Assembly: GCA_036924285.1 (NCBI GenBank)
Contig: JAYKYS010000024.1
Location: 186,001 to 250,000, forward strand
DNA from: Asterella californica
Lineage: Eukaryota; Streptophyta; Marchantiopsida; Marchantiales; Aytoniaceae
Direction of reading: 5' to 3'
Length of the DNA stretch: 64,000 nucleotides
The notes beneath the pieces were generated by a model. The model ran no database searches. It saw only the letters and a list, made by a program, of their open reading frames with translations, and had not been told where the DNA came from. Made by a program: the position numbers and the translations under genes. Positions 41,998 through 53,681 of this stretch are shown here, in pieces. Each line of letters begins with the position of its first letter. Position 1 is the stretch's first letter.

Positions 41998-43295
41998 AGT
42001 TAGCCGATTACCGCGATCTCGTGAAGAAGAAGATCACCGAAGCTGTGATGTTGATTCTAAGTCATACTTGTCTACATGGAAGGTATGCTTCTTCGAGAAC
42101 ATCTTCGCCGATAAGCGAGCACATTGGACGAAGATCTTTCACGAAGAGGTACAACGAATATGGACGAAGCACGACTACGTCTACTTGGGAGGATACGTTA
42201 GCGTCTTCTACTTCGGTTGGGATGGCTAACGGAGAAAGACGCCAAGCAGTTGGGCTTCGGCGAAGACGAAGAGTGCGAGGGCGAAGAACTTTCATCAGCC
42301 CGGAAAGAAGAACATGCAGAAGCAACTCAGCGAGCGGAGACTTCGACGAATGCACCTACCGAAGATAAACCTGAGATACCACTGGTGGAGATCCCCGAGT
42401 CAGTTGAAGATATGGAGAAACGCCGTGGTAAGAGGAAGCGGAGCCTTCCAACTTCGCCAACGGAGAAGTCAGTGGAGAAGCCGAGGGTGAGGAAGAAGGC
42501 GAAGGGCACCAAGAAGGAGATTGTCGAGCTAAGTAGCTCAGAGGCGAAGATGGAGGGTACAACCAACTTTGGCGAAGGTACTTTTCAAGGACCAGCACTT
42601 GGAGAAAGCGACAAGTTTCAGAAGATGATGCTATTCGGCACAGAAGTGGTAGTTCCGATACTTAGACTTTTGGAGGAGAACAGAGTCGAGTATGAAGAAG
42701 AAGTCGGGAAGAAGCTCTCTTTGCCCGAATTGCTCGCCAAAGCACATTTCACCAAGGAGACTTGGCGGCAGGAGAAGAACAATCTTCACGAAGAGACGAG
42801 GAATGCGACGAAGCTTCGATTGGAAGTAGAGAAGAAACTTGACGGTCTTCGGCGTCAATGCGAAGAGCTCAAGACCGTGATGAACACAAAGGACGAGGAA
42901 CTCAAGGTCTCGACGAAGAGCTTCTCCGAACGCCTCAAGGAGTTGTCGAACGAGAAAGCTGAACTGCACCGAAGTCGAGAAGATTACTTGGTTACAGTCG
43001 CAGAGCTCACAAAGGAGAAGAAGATCTTCGGGCGAAGGTTGAAGACTCAGAAGAACTTCGGAAGAAGTTAATGTCAGTGTTATCCGCGTACGTGACTTCG
43101 GGACTTGATGCTGAAGAGCTTGGTCTTCTTCGAACACTCAAGTCGGAGATAATGCAAGCGAACACGAACCCGGATGGTGTGAAAGCACGCCTTTCCCGAC
43201 TTAGACAGAAGATAGATAGGGAGTTAGGAGAGATACGAGCGAACGCGGAGGTTCAGTTAGAAGAGTTCATAGCACAGTTAGGCTTAGGAGTGTAG
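41998..43295 (+). pseudogene. orfX of family C: LTR-encoded coiled-coil protein
   Basis: An N-terminal globular part (YKLADYRDLVKKKITEAVML, then HWTKIFHEEVQ, YVSVFYFGWD) shifts frame near 42225 into an acidic stretch. It is followed by a strongly basic region (KRRGKRKRS, KPRVRKKAKGTKK) that could be a nuclear signal, and a long coiled coil. A lost A near 43020 shifts the frame before LDAEELGLLRTLKSEIMQA, ending EEFIAQLGLGV at 43295. The diverged LTR C3 encodes the same order (AYWTKIFHEHVQK, FVVVFYWGMK, coiled coil, MELLQRLQTEL). The total is about 430 residues or more; the N-terminus is unclear. I recognise no family. Confidence 0.7.
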
Positions 43296-44005
43296 ATTTA
43301 GTGAAGATGAAGACAGATCGTAGGGTAGCGAAGGTTTTCCGCCTTCTTAGGAAGATAAGCAGTTAGCTTAGTTAGAAAACAGTTAGGTTAAGAAAAAGAA
43401 GTATATAAGCAGTGCGATTCTTATCCCTCGTGCCTTTTCCATGTTTTCAGTTCTTTATTAATTAGTTTCCATTTCCCAAAAGTGCGGAGAGATGTTGTGA
43501 ATGTTTTGGACGAAGATATTTTCCTCCAAATATTTGGAGTTTGCTGTCGCAGGTGTAATTCTGATTGACGAAGATCTTTGTCTTCAAACTTGAACGAAGA
43601 GACTTCGGCGTAGAAACTTGAAAGAGACTTCGACCGAAGACGAATTGGAGTCTTCGCGAAGGTGTTTGAACGAAGATCTGAGAACAAATCAATTATTGTG
43701 AAGTGGAAGAGATAAGTTAAATTGTAAGGAGAGTTTGGAATATGGTGGCTTCGTCTTAAGTCTGCCTTCTTCAAATAAGTGTGGTTCTTAAGAGTGAGGA
43801 TTTAGTTGGAAGAACGCTCTTTAGGAAAAGTAGGGGCTTAGCCTTGGAACCTTGATGTGAAGTCTGTATTCTTCTGTCTTTTCAGAAGAAGACTAGTAAC
43901 ATTTCAGCAGTATTTTACATTCTTCATTCATTCACACAACGTCTTCTCAAATCTTTTGTTTGTATTGTTGGAAGGGTCTCTGATCAAAGAACTATTTCAT
44001 TGTTG

Positions 44006-44033
44006 TTTAGGGTTTAGGGTTTAGGGTTTAGGG
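44006..44033 (+). repeat. Interstitial telomere repeat (TTTAGGG)4
   Basis: Four perfect TTTAGGG units plus TTTT interrupt the LTR sequence. The 5' LTR (near 27680) and the C2 LTR (near 50) lack them. TTTAGGG is the common land-plant and green-algal telomere unit. Confidence 0.95.
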
Positions 44034-44264
44034 TTTTGTTTGTATTTGATTTATCAGGTTTTGCTTGGGTTTGGTTTCTTATCAGACTTAAACTCTCATC
44101 CGGATATTATTCTGAGAGAATATTCCGTGAGAATAACAGAAAACTATGTGAATTACTATTGTGACATTCTTATACTGTGATTTGTGTAATTGTTAACTGT
44201 ATCTTCGTGAGAACGATCCTTAATTTACTATTTCTGATACATTGTGTTTCTCTGGGTTGTTACA

Positions 44265-45040
44265 TGAAGTGTTTGCATGAAGAGCAATTTACTCAATGGG
44301 AGATCTTTACTCAAGATATGATCAGTTTCAACTAGCGGAGGAGAGCAGAAGCTTCACGACAAAGAAGACATTTGTGGGGTTGGTTAGGATGTGTATCTTA
44401 CCACATGGAGATACTAACTCAGTAGCACACATGATGAATGAGATGAATCGAGTTCTAAGGGACTTCATCCCTGAAAGACGATGTCGTTCTTGGATGACAT
44501 CCCCATCAAAGGATGTGTAGAGGATGAAACATTAGATCTGAGGGGGTGTCGATGAATGTCATCGATCACATAGTAGATTGTGAGAAGATCCTATCTCGAC
44601 TTGAGGAAGTTCATCTCACGCTGTCAGGTGTGAAGTCTACATTTGGGGTTAGAGAACTCTTGATCGTTGATCATTTGTGTGGATCGTTTGGTTGGAAGCC
44701 AGACCCGAACAAAGTGGATGCGATTGAGAAGATGAAGGAGGTTTGCAACTCGTTGACAGAAGGTTTTTGGGTGCTTGTGTATTCTATCACATTTGGATTC
44801 CTCATTATGCGTATGTGGCAGATCCATTATATGGGTTGTTACGCAAGGGTCATAAGTTCAGATGGGAGGAAGAGCATACTGATGCGATGCGGAAGCTGAA
44901 GTTCTTACTATCTTCTCCTCTAGTTTTGGGAAGGATTTACAAGGGTGCTAAGCCGGTGGTTCTTATTGTAGATACAAGTCCGATTGCAATCGAATAGACA
45001 ATAGGACAAGATGATGAGGATGAGAGGATGAGATGCAGGA
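44265..45040 (+). pseudogene. Element G: RT-RNase H remnant of an A-like gypsy element
   Basis: Starts inside RT motif A (AIYSMGDLYSRYDQFQL, after an in-frame TGA). It continues through GDTNSVAHMMNEMNRVLRDF, FLDDIPIKGC after a shift near 44478, LTLSGVKSTFGVRE, RRFLGACVFYHIW, and RNase H LIVDTSPIAIE ending in a stop. It closely follows element A pol. Its upstream part was separated by the C1 insertion and lies beyond the window to the left. Shifts and stops make it non-functional. Confidence 0.88.
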
Positions 45041-45050
45041 ATGAAATTGC

Positions 45051-45265
45051 TCAAAACTTTGTTCATGCCATTCATCATATGTGCTACACAATTGGTAGTA
45101 CCTTGTGGCAAGGTGCACATCCTTAGTAACCCCAAAGGTGTCCTCATTGTAGTCAAGTCTCCACTCTCAGAGGATAATAGAAACTGATCATACCCTGAAT
45201 ATAAATCCCTCATTGTATAGATAGCATGACCAGCAAAAACATCTGCAAACTCGTCTACAATAGAC
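45051..45265 (-). pseudogene. Fragment H: RT motif A-B region in inverted orientation
   Basis: The minus strand encodes MRDLYSGYDQFLLSSESGDL, LRMCTLPQGTTN and AHMMNGMNKVLSNFIPA, the same RT segment as at 44280-44480 but facing it. The two form an inverted pair about 570 bp apart. They are related but not identical, so they are probably different old copies. Confidence 0.85.
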
Positions 45266-45289
45266 GAGTAACCTTTGTAACTCTTCCAA

Positions 45290-45690
45290 ACACACCAGAG
45301 ATCAATGTACGCAAGATCAAACTGTTAATTGAGCAGGCTGGGAAGAAGACGATGAGAGATATCTACAAGATCCAAGTGGAGAATCCTGCTACAGGATCGA
45401 GATGATACAACCTTTCACTCCTTCGCCTCCTGCTTAGTTTAATCGTTATACTCTTAGGGACAGGGTTGGTACACTACAGACCAGGACCCTTGGCAACCTA
45501 TTTCATCACAATGACCTCTAAATCTTCTTCTTGGAGCTTGTAATGATTGAGGAGAGATCGGACACTGGTGGTCCACCTGTCCTCATCCGAGAAGACAGAT
45601 TGAGCAACTGCTCTTGTGTGGAAATTGTAAGGAAGCAAGACACTTCACAAGGAATTGCCTTCAAACTCTACGCCCACGACAGATGATAGA
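45290..45690 (+). pseudogene. Element J: gag remnant with zinc knuckle
   Basis: Near 45617-45660 one frame gives CGNCKEARHFTRNC, a CX2CX4HX4C knuckle preceded by a degraded gag tail. No continuous ORF is left. It probably belongs with the integrase remnant downstream, with protease and RT lost. Confidence 0.5.
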
Positions 45691-46268
45691 TTTACAAAGA
45701 CCACATCTCTTGCAGAAGCCGCATCAGCTTAGTATTTCTATGAAAAAAAAGATGAAATAATTTTAAATCTTCTCGTATTTTACTGAAAGAGAAATATTAT
45801 TTTCTTGATTTTGCACCTTCCTTCTTATCTCTCTGAACTGAACTTCACTCCAATCTTCCTATCTTTCAATGAACTCAAGTAGTACCTTATGTCACAAAGT
45901 CTACATGTGTAAAACTCTTCCCTAAACAGAGGGAGAAAGGGAGAAGACTTTTGTGGTCAAGATATATCACAAACCTTTAGTCTATTTGGAGACAAAGAGA
46001 TATATCTGTTGAGTAGAATGAAGGCAGTGATTCAACATGACTATCACACATGTTTCAGCGTGTACATCATCTTGTCGTGCATAACATAATCTCTAAAGTG
46101 AAGGTGGATTCTGACCTCTCGGTAAAATGATTGATGGCACAAGGTCTGATGCACAGATAGTAGTATTCAAATTTCAAGAACCATTATTCACAATCATGGA
46201 TTGGTATTTCATGAAGAGAAGTTATGGATTCTCGAGGATCCAGAACTACATACCACCATATTAATTGA
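45691..46268. other. Degraded A/T-rich stretch between J fragments
   Basis: I see no ORF or motif, apart from possible integrase N-terminal codons near 46140-46268 (CHDSAIAG). Presumably a deleted part of element J. Confidence 0.4.
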
Positions 46269-47350
46269 ATGTCACGATTCAGCAATTGCAGGATAGGCGG
46301 GAGCAGGAAAGACTATGGAAGTAGTCCAACGAGTGTTCTATTGGTCCAAGTTGACAGAGGATGTTGTAGATATACTAGAAGTTTTGCAATGTGTCAACAA
46401 AAAAAGACTACAAATCAAGCACCCTCTGTCTTCTTCAACCCCTTACGATTCTTTCCCAACGTTGAGAACATGTTAGTATGGACTTAGTGTTTGAACTACG
46501 CATGATCAATTCTAATTTTGATTCCATAGTCGTGTCCATAGATAAGCTTAGCAAGATGATCCACATTCGACCAACCACGAAAGATGTCTCAACTCCTCAA
46601 CTTGCCCAGTTATACTTGGAACACCATTTTTCTAAGCATGGTCCGTCTCGAGTGATCATAATAAATAGAGGTCTTCAATTTACTAATCTATTTTGGAGAA
46701 CCCTATTTGGTCTGTTCAAATCCAAACTCGTCATGTCTATTGTCTATCATCCACATATCGAAGGACAAACTGAAGAGCCAGTCGAACAAATGAGGACATG
46801 TTACGAGCATTTACTCTAGAGGAGCAAGCGAAATAAGACACCTAACTTCCTTTGGTAGAATTTACCTATAACAACTCACTCAATGCATCTACTCATAAAA
46901 CCTCTTTTTATCTCATGTACGGATAACACTCTCTCACACCAACAAGCTTGACACAATTAGGATCATCATCGTCAGTCAACACAAAAGTGGATGTTGTCAA
47001 CGAATTTCTTGCATGAAATCAGCAAGGAGTGAAAAAGCCAAGGTGAAACTGCAAGTTGCTTAGAATTGACAATATGGATGGACAGGGCCGACATGAAGAG
47101 TTCAGGATTGGTGATCAAGTATGGTTATCCACAACCAACACTATGTTGTTCGGTAGTCGTAAATTCAACTCTCTTTTCATCAGACCTTTCTCCATCGTTC
47201 ATGGAGTAAGAGCAGTTGCATATCAACTCGAACTTTCATCTTACATGAAGATTCATCCGGTCTTTCATGTCAAAAATATCATATGTGTGGCTTCTGTCAA
47301 AGGTGGTGAGCAAGGACAGAAAGACCAAAATCATATCTTATTTTATTGAT
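46269..47350 (+). pseudogene. Element J: chromovirus-like integrase remnant
   Basis: Fragments show VFYWSKLTEDV, a CQQKK end of the zinc region, SIVVSIDKLSKMIHIRPT, VIIINRGLQFTNLFWRTLF (the usual SDRG Asp replaced), and YHPHIEGQTEEPVEQM. The C-terminal module EFRIGDQVWLST, FIRPFSIVHGVRAVAYQLEL and IHPVFHVKNI is typical of chromoviruses. The chromodomain itself is not recognisable after 47300. Several shifts and stops are present. This lineage differs from A to G. Confidence 0.85.
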
Positions 47351-47569
47351 GAAAGGAAGGAGAAGAAAAATACATCCATTTGGATCTCCATTAAGATTAC
47401 AGTGGTGCATCCTGATATGCACCATCGTAGACTTCTTGGTTGACAATGATGGGTTGCTGAAATCATACATTCTGTTTGTGGCTGATTTGTCTTGGAATGA
47501 GATGGTATGTAGCTCCTTCAAGACAAATATAGGCACTGCGTTTGAGGAAGAGAATGTTAGATAATGCTA

Positions 47570-48239
47570 TAGGGCTTTGATTGTTTTGCGCTCATAAGGT
47601 CGTGATGCTTGGTTTCTTCTACTTAATCTCTAGTTCTGTTTTGCGCTCATAAGCATTCGTCTCTCTGGAACTCAAGTTATATTTTGAATCAAGTCACCAC
47701 TACTATTACGCCTTTCAAGTTGCATCTTGTCGTTTACATGCATATGCAGTCAAGTTTAATTTGTTTGAACCGTGCTCGTATGTTTCTTTTGTCACTTCTG
47801 TCGGATCATCTTATGCATGCAAAGTGGACATGCTGCAAAGTTGCATTTTCTAGGTTCCTTCTTAGAAGCTAAATTGTTCTGATCTCTATGTTTTTGCACT
47901 CATAAGGTGAGGTGTTCCAGTTTCTTCTTTTTCTTCCTCGCTCTCTTTACAGTTGGTTGACTTTTTGAAAGATTTTATGCTCATAAGGGTGGTGTGTTCT
48001 AGATTATCTTTTCATCTTTTCTTTATTTGCTGGTTGACTTCTTAAAAGCTTTAGGGCTCATAAGGTGCTTATCTCCTGTCTCTGTCAGTCAATGACGTTA
48101 ATAGAATTTGTGATCGCTTTGTTCTCCTTTCATCATTTTCGCACAACATTTGTTTTTGCATGTATCACTCTTTGTTTCCTATGTTGCTCATCTTGGTAGT
48201 GTTTTCTTGTAGTTTGTGGATTTTCTTGATGACTGGTAC
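47570..48239. other. Non-coding stretch with dispersed CTCATAAG motifs
   Basis: CTCATAAG occurs at 47591, 47646, 47899, 47980 and 48057, each after a T-rich run and often followed by TTTCTTCT-like sequence. The spacing is irregular, suggesting decayed repeat copies. No gene is seen. Confidence 0.5.
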
Positions 48240-49190
48240 GACACATACCATGACAAACATAAACTGGAGAGAGATTCCATAAAGGTTGCTCTCAGCTGAA
48301 TATTCAGAAAGATCTATTGTCAAGAGGTACCAGTGTTCAATCTTCCTTGTCTTTCCTTGACTATGAAGAGCTCGATGCGGTCATACATGTGAGAACTCGT
48401 GAGACATTGGTAGCAGCGAAGGTGCTAATACAAGCGATGAGGGTCCATGTGCAAGTGTGTACGTTGACATCGAACGGATGTTAGTAGGCAAGTTCCTCCT
48501 TTTCCAAAGAGATCACATGTTTCTCCTTGTCAAAAATCTCTTGAAGCAGAAAGTTCTCAAGAACCTGGAACGTCACATCATTCTCTTGGTGGGCAATCAT
48601 CGTTGGTTATGTCACAATGTGCTTTGTCAGGCCGTGGTCTTGAAGTATCATCTTGGACCTTAGTGCATCAACGCAGACAATTTCTGATATCTTTTGACAT
48701 GTCGAGGAGCAGCCTCATTTGCTTAAGGAACTAGATGTCACCCATCTACAGACATTTGGTGTCTTGGACAAGAACCATATGTGGAGAAAGGTCATACAGA
48801 GGTGTCAAGTACGGCAAGAAAGATTATCACTAATTTGGACCAACTCCATATTGAAACTCTCACAAGGAGAATTGATTTTCTTATCAAATTCAACAGCTGA
48901 ATGAGAGTCCTGTGGATCTTCATGTTGAGAAGATGCTTAGGCAGAATGCTCCTTTGCACAATATATTGATTGTCCTTATTGATGATGCGGAAGGTCTCAG
49001 CGGTCCTAAAGATTTTGAGGTTTCAAAAGTCAATTTTGATTGTTATTATGTTCTTGATGGTAATCACACGGCCACTGCGAAGGCCAAAATCATGAAAAAG
49101 TTTCCTGTTGAGAACGAGACCTTTCGTTTATGTAGTTATTTTGTTTGCGTTGACATCTGTAGTGTCTCAAGATTTCTCCTTTAGCCCATT
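48240..49190 (+). pseudogene. Unidentified broken gene with a YYVLDGNHT motif
   Basis: Fragments in several frames include SFLDYEELDAVIHVRTRETL, LDQLHIETLTRRIDFLIKFN and, after a shift near 48900, 90 residues up to 49184 with LHNILIVLIDDAEGL and CYYVLDGNHTATAKAKIMKK. The DGNH segment resembles the substrate loop of ParB/sulfiredoxin-type proteins (xVxDGxHR), but this is only a motif resemblance. It could be a host gene remnant or a transposon gene. Stops near 48470, 48660 and 48900 show it is dead. Confidence 0.4.
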
Positions 49191-49965
49191 GTAGCATAAC
49201 AGATTTTGTTCTCCAAGAAGGTTTATACTAGTTACGTTGCTCTAAGTTCTAAGATCTGTCCAAACTCACAAACGCTCGAGTTTTGTCTAGAAATCTCTTC
49301 TTCTCACAAAACCACACTGCTTCAGACCCTTCAGAAGGTGCTATGGACCATAAGATATGATTATTACTTAAAATACCATACAAATATCTATTGAGAAGTC
49401 CGAGAAGACGATTACGACATCCAAGTTACGACTTTCAGTCTTCTCACGTCGGCTTCCAGAAGCAATTCTCATCTTCTGGAGGTGCAATTCGGGTTCTGAC
49501 ACCTTCAGATCACAAGTCACTCTCATGATTTCCAACGGGTTAGATTAATCACAAGGTGTATGTCCCTTGTAGTCTTCCCCGGCTTTTGCTTGCTGAAATG
49601 ATCTTTTGGCAACACTACAGTGACATTCATTGATATCCAAACGAAGCTTCGGAATCAAATAGAAGAAGGGATGAAGATGAGAAGATGAGAAGATGAGAGA
49701 AGAGGGGGAAGAAGAGAAAATCTAAACAAGAGAAAATAAAAGAAAAGGGAGAAATTAAGATTCCGATAGGCTTCCAGTCCGATCTTGACTAACAAGCCAT
49801 CCCTACTTGTAGTAAATTGGAGAAGAAGACCACCAAAGATCTTCTTACATACTCATTGTTTTCTGGTTGAGGATGACGTCTTGTGCTGTGGAAAGAAATC
49901 TTCTTGCTTCTTCTGTCGTTGCTCCGACTACTCTAACTAAGAGGACCAATCTCCCATGTACAGTA
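49191..49965. other. No gene recognised; purine-rich tract at 49660-49760
   Basis: The strand is nearly all A and G from about 49665 to 49755, with tandem GAGAAGAT units. Nothing else is recognisable. Confidence 0.5.
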
Positions 49966-52900
49966 TGTAACAACCCAAAGAAATACAATGTATCAGAAAT
50001 AGTAAATTAAGGATCGTTCTCACGAAGATACAATTAACAATTACACAAAACACAGTACTACAACTTCACAATGATAATTCTGATAGTTTTTTGTTATTCT
50101 CACGGAATAGAATAATATCCGGATGAGAGATTAAGTTTGATAAGAAATCAAACCCAAGCACAACTTGATAAATCGAATACAAACAACAATGAAATAGTCT
50201 TGATCAGGGACCCTTCCAACAATACATATAAAAGATTCAAGACGATAGACGTATGAACAAATGAAGGTATCAAATACTGCTGAAATGTTACTAGTCTTCT
50301 TCAGAAAAGACAGAAGAATACATATTTCACATCAAGACCAAAGAATAAACCTCTATTCTTCCAAGAAGTGTTCTTCCAACTAAATCCTTATTCTTAAGAA
50401 TCCCACTTATTTGAAGAAGGCAGACTTAAGACGAAGCCATCATATTCCGAACTCTTCTTACAATTTAACTTATGCTCTTCCACTGCACAATAACTAATAT
50501 GTTCTCAGATTCTCGAAATGTCCTTCACTGAAATAGTCCGAAGACTCTCTTCGCCGAAGGTCAACTTCGGAGATTCTGCATCAATCAGATTTACACCTGC
50601 GACAGCAAACTACGTCCTTCGTAGGTAATTGCGTTCGTCCAAAACATTCACACTCTCATCCCGTAATCTTGCGTAATCAAAAATTAACTAACAAAAAACT
50701 GAAAATATGAAAAATGTATAATGTTTGAGAATTGCATCGCTTATATAGCCTACGTCTCGAAGATGACGGATCTCATTTTCTACAAAGAAAAGATTACATC
50801 TAGAACGTATGATCACATCTCCCCACTTGGCGGAACCAAAGTTTCTACTCTACCTAACTGTAATGTCTGTCCTATACAGCATAACGTAAATTTAACTGTC
50901 TCTCTAAGCTCTTTCAAATCTCGAATAATTCTCTCGGCTAGTCTAACTATGATACTCTTCGCCGAAGGATCTAGCGCTATCGTCAACTCTGTCTGAAGTC
51001 GCTGGAGAAGCTCCATTTCTGTCGCGTTGAATTCGATGGCGAAGTATGTAGTCGTAACCTCATCCATCTTCGTCCAAAGCTCTTCGGCTCTCGTTTCTGC
51101 AGTCTCCTTTGTCTATTGAGCACCCGCTATCTCCTCGTCCCTTGTGACCAACTGTTCTAGTAAAGTCTTCTTTTCCGACTTCATGTCGTGAAATCGTGAA
51201 GTCATGAGATTGAACTTTGCCTGCAAATCTTGTATCTCCTTAGAAGCTTTGACCTGATCTTCAGACCTTACGACCACCAAAGTATCGCGCTCCGTTGTGA
51301 ACTTCTTCACTTCGTCCGAAGAGCCCTCTAGCTTCTTCATTAAGATGTCCTTCTCTGCAAGTCATCTCTGTCGTTCGAAGTACCCGCTAAGAAGATCGTT
51401 TAAAGACAAAGGTACCTTCGTCTCATTCTCATACACATGCCGCTGCATGTCAAATTGTGCCAGAATGGATAACGCGGTATCGCTGAGAAACTCCAAGGTC
51501 TTCTCAAACATGCGTAGCTCCTTCCTTATACTCGGATCTCGCTGCGCCGAAGTCGTGACTTCATCGGATCAGGACGAAGTCCGAACTGCTTCCTAAGGAG
51601 GTTCTCGAAGTGTAGCCCCCGAAGATACTCTTCTTATTACAAATGCTTCCTGGTCCTTGATCGGCTGACTTCCTCCTGGACCTATTTCTCTTACGATCTC
51701 CACTGAAGAAGATCTTACTGGAGTCTGAACATCTTCGGCTCCTTCGTCCGAAGTCGTGGTCGTCCTCTTCGCTTTCTTCTTTTGTCGCGAAGTTGCACCA
51801 CCTGAGGTTCTTGCTTCTGTCATCTTCCTCTTCGCTCGGGTGCTAGGTCCCATCGAAGTCACTGGAGTCCTCAGCTCTTCCCTTCGAGGAGTCGGCTCCA
51901 TCAAAAGTTTATCTTCAGACGTCGTTCTTCGTTCGAACTTCTCTTCTTCTTCCGGAGAAAGTAACTTCATCCCCCAATAGAAGACCACTACGAAGGCCGC
52001 GAAGTATGTCGACCGACCATCGTTGAAGGTAGCGTACAACTTCTGAACGTGCTCGTGGAAGATCTTCGTCCAATATGCCTTCCTACCTTCAAAGATCTGC
52101 TCAATGAAATGTATCTGTTAATTGACCAGATACGAAGTCCGCTGCGGATTGAAGATGGTGTTAAGTGCAATCGCGACATCTCTCTTGAACGGATCGATGT
52201 AGCTGTGCACCTTGAATCCGTTCGACCCACTAGCATCATCAAGAACAAGTCACTATACTTCATCACTTCATCCGAAGACAGCTTGCAGATGCGACGAAGC
52301 TCCACTATGATAGTGTCCAATTGAGTGGTCTTGTCCGAAGATCTTCGGAAGGATGCCCCTTGCAGATGAGAAACTCCTGCATCAGATCCAAAGAGATCAC
52401 CTCCCAGTTCTCCATCAAGAACGTCATTCTCATTTCTTCCAGTCGTTCTCGATACGGACTGAAGTCCGGCCACTTCGTCGCTATGGTCTTCAACTTTGGC
52501 TTCCTCAACGTCTGTATCCTTCTCATCTTCTCTGAAGATCCGAAGTTCTTTCGCCTCTCGAGATTATGAAACTTCTCGGCACTGAACGTAAAAAGATAAA
52601 CTTCGCGGAAGACAGTTCTCACTTCTCCTTCGCACTAAATCCTAGGAAGACTCTCTTCGTCGAAGACAGCCTTCGCCTCTCTCGTATCGATCGTTGCGGA
52701 GCGCTACAATAAACTCGCAAGTGGAAATAGTAAAAGTGATTTGCTTTTGACTCTTCTTATAGCTTTTCCTCTCGCTTCCTCACGTGCAAAGTCCCTCGAC
52801 CGCGAAGTTGCATGAATTTTTGTCCTATTTTGGACCTTCTTCTCATGGCCATAACTTCGTCGTTCGACATCCGTTCTCAGCTCATGAAGTATCCCTGGAA

Positions 52901-53080
52901 AGCTCTTTGTCTGAAGAATGCAGCTAGGTTATTATTCCAAAGATATACACTTTATAGGTTTTGTATTCTTGCTCAGCATCATTCTTCGACTAAGAAACTC
53001 TGTACTACAACTAAACTTATCCTATCTATTATCTATACTAACTAATCTACTGTTTTATCTAACAAAAACAAAAATTTTGT
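49966..53080 (-). repeat. C3: diverged family-C LTR on the minus strand
   Basis: The lower end is exact: TGTAACAACCC at 49966 is the reverse complement of the C1 LTR end. The next 700 bp match 43300-44264 in reverse, including the TATA box. No primer site follows at the lower end, so it is a solo LTR or a 3' LTR; no C-type internal sequence is seen above it. The upper end is set at about 53080 from the expected length (3.1-3.2 kb) and a TTTTGTTACC stretch; no target duplication was found. Confidence 0.7.
50813..52622 (-). pseudogene. orfX homologue in LTR C3
   Basis: Pieces on the minus strand, in order: FSPYRERLEEMRMTFLMENW (52622-52305), SSDEVMKYSDLFLMMLVG, then AYWTKIFHEHVQKLYATFND and FVVVFYWGMKLLSPEEEEKF (to 51593), a basic TRAKRKM and RQKKKAKR region, a coiled coil (51340-51113), and MELLQRLQTELTIALDPSAK ending near 50813. 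Order, basic patch and coiled coil match orfX of C1 although DNA similarity is low. Several shifts and stops are present. Retention of protein similarity suggests past selection. Confidence 0.65.
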
Positions 53081-53359
53081 TACCAACTAGAAATCCAAGG
53101 CTTCACACAGTCCATACGTAGATCCGCATTGCTCCACTGGATGAGACAAGCTTGAGTTCTATACAGCTTCTAACAATCATCGCCATTCAACAAGAAGGCT
53201 TCTCATGCACAATTGGGTATGAATTCGATGAAATCCACTCCCCAAAAGATATAAACAAAGCTTCTGAAAACAAAATCTGAAATCCAAGCTCCGAGAAGAA
53301 GTTACATTGGCTTCTGGAAGCTCACACCATCAACTTTCTGTCACTACCTCTCGACACGC
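53081..53359. other. Flanking DNA without a recognisable gene
   Basis: I see no ORF or repeat. It contains the ACGC target (53356-53359) of solo LTR K and continues at 55769. Confidence 0.5.
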
Positions 53360-53681
53360 TGTCGTGTTGTGGTTCGGCTCCTGGGTGAAATTCCTGTGTA
53401 ACCTATGTTGTGTTTCTTTTCTGTGTTTCGTGAACCGTATCGCGTAACTCGCCGAACGGTGTGATGAGTGCCACGTTTGTGATTATCTATTTAAGTGATC
53501 GCACGGTAGAGGAACGTTCCAAGTCATCGATCTGTGTGCGTTCACTTCAGTGGTCCTTGTCGCCGCAATTGTGTATAAAATGGTGGGTCGAAGGTTCATA
53601 CGACATTCTCTCTCAGCGGGTGATTCGTAAGAGTTCTCGGTGGTCTGCATGGAGGAGTGAAGAACTACAGGAGTGGTGGTT

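Larger units (their letters stand above)
26540..44264 (+). mobile_element. Element C1: large Ty3/gypsy (Tat-like) element with coding LTRs
   Basis: The 5' LTR remnant is 26540-27888, the primer site 27907-27924, E1 is inserted at 28212-34821, gag to integrase occupy 34979-41034, the polypurine tract precedes 41077, and the 3' LTR is 41077-44264 (3188 bp, TGTAA...TTACA). The front of the 5' LTR was separated by element D and lies left of the window. Every coding region has stops or shifts, so C1 is dead. Its right end sits in an RT pseudogene (G), so it inserted into an older gypsy element. Confidence 0.9.
41077..44264 (+). repeat. Element C1 3' LTR (3188 bp)
   Basis: TGTAAAGCCC...GGTTGTTACA. 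It holds orfX, a TATA box at 43402-43409 and a telomere-like insert at 44006-44033. A short filler is also seen near 44110, where GAGAATATTCCGTGAGAATA replaces the simpler sequence of the 5' LTR. Confidence 0.9.
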
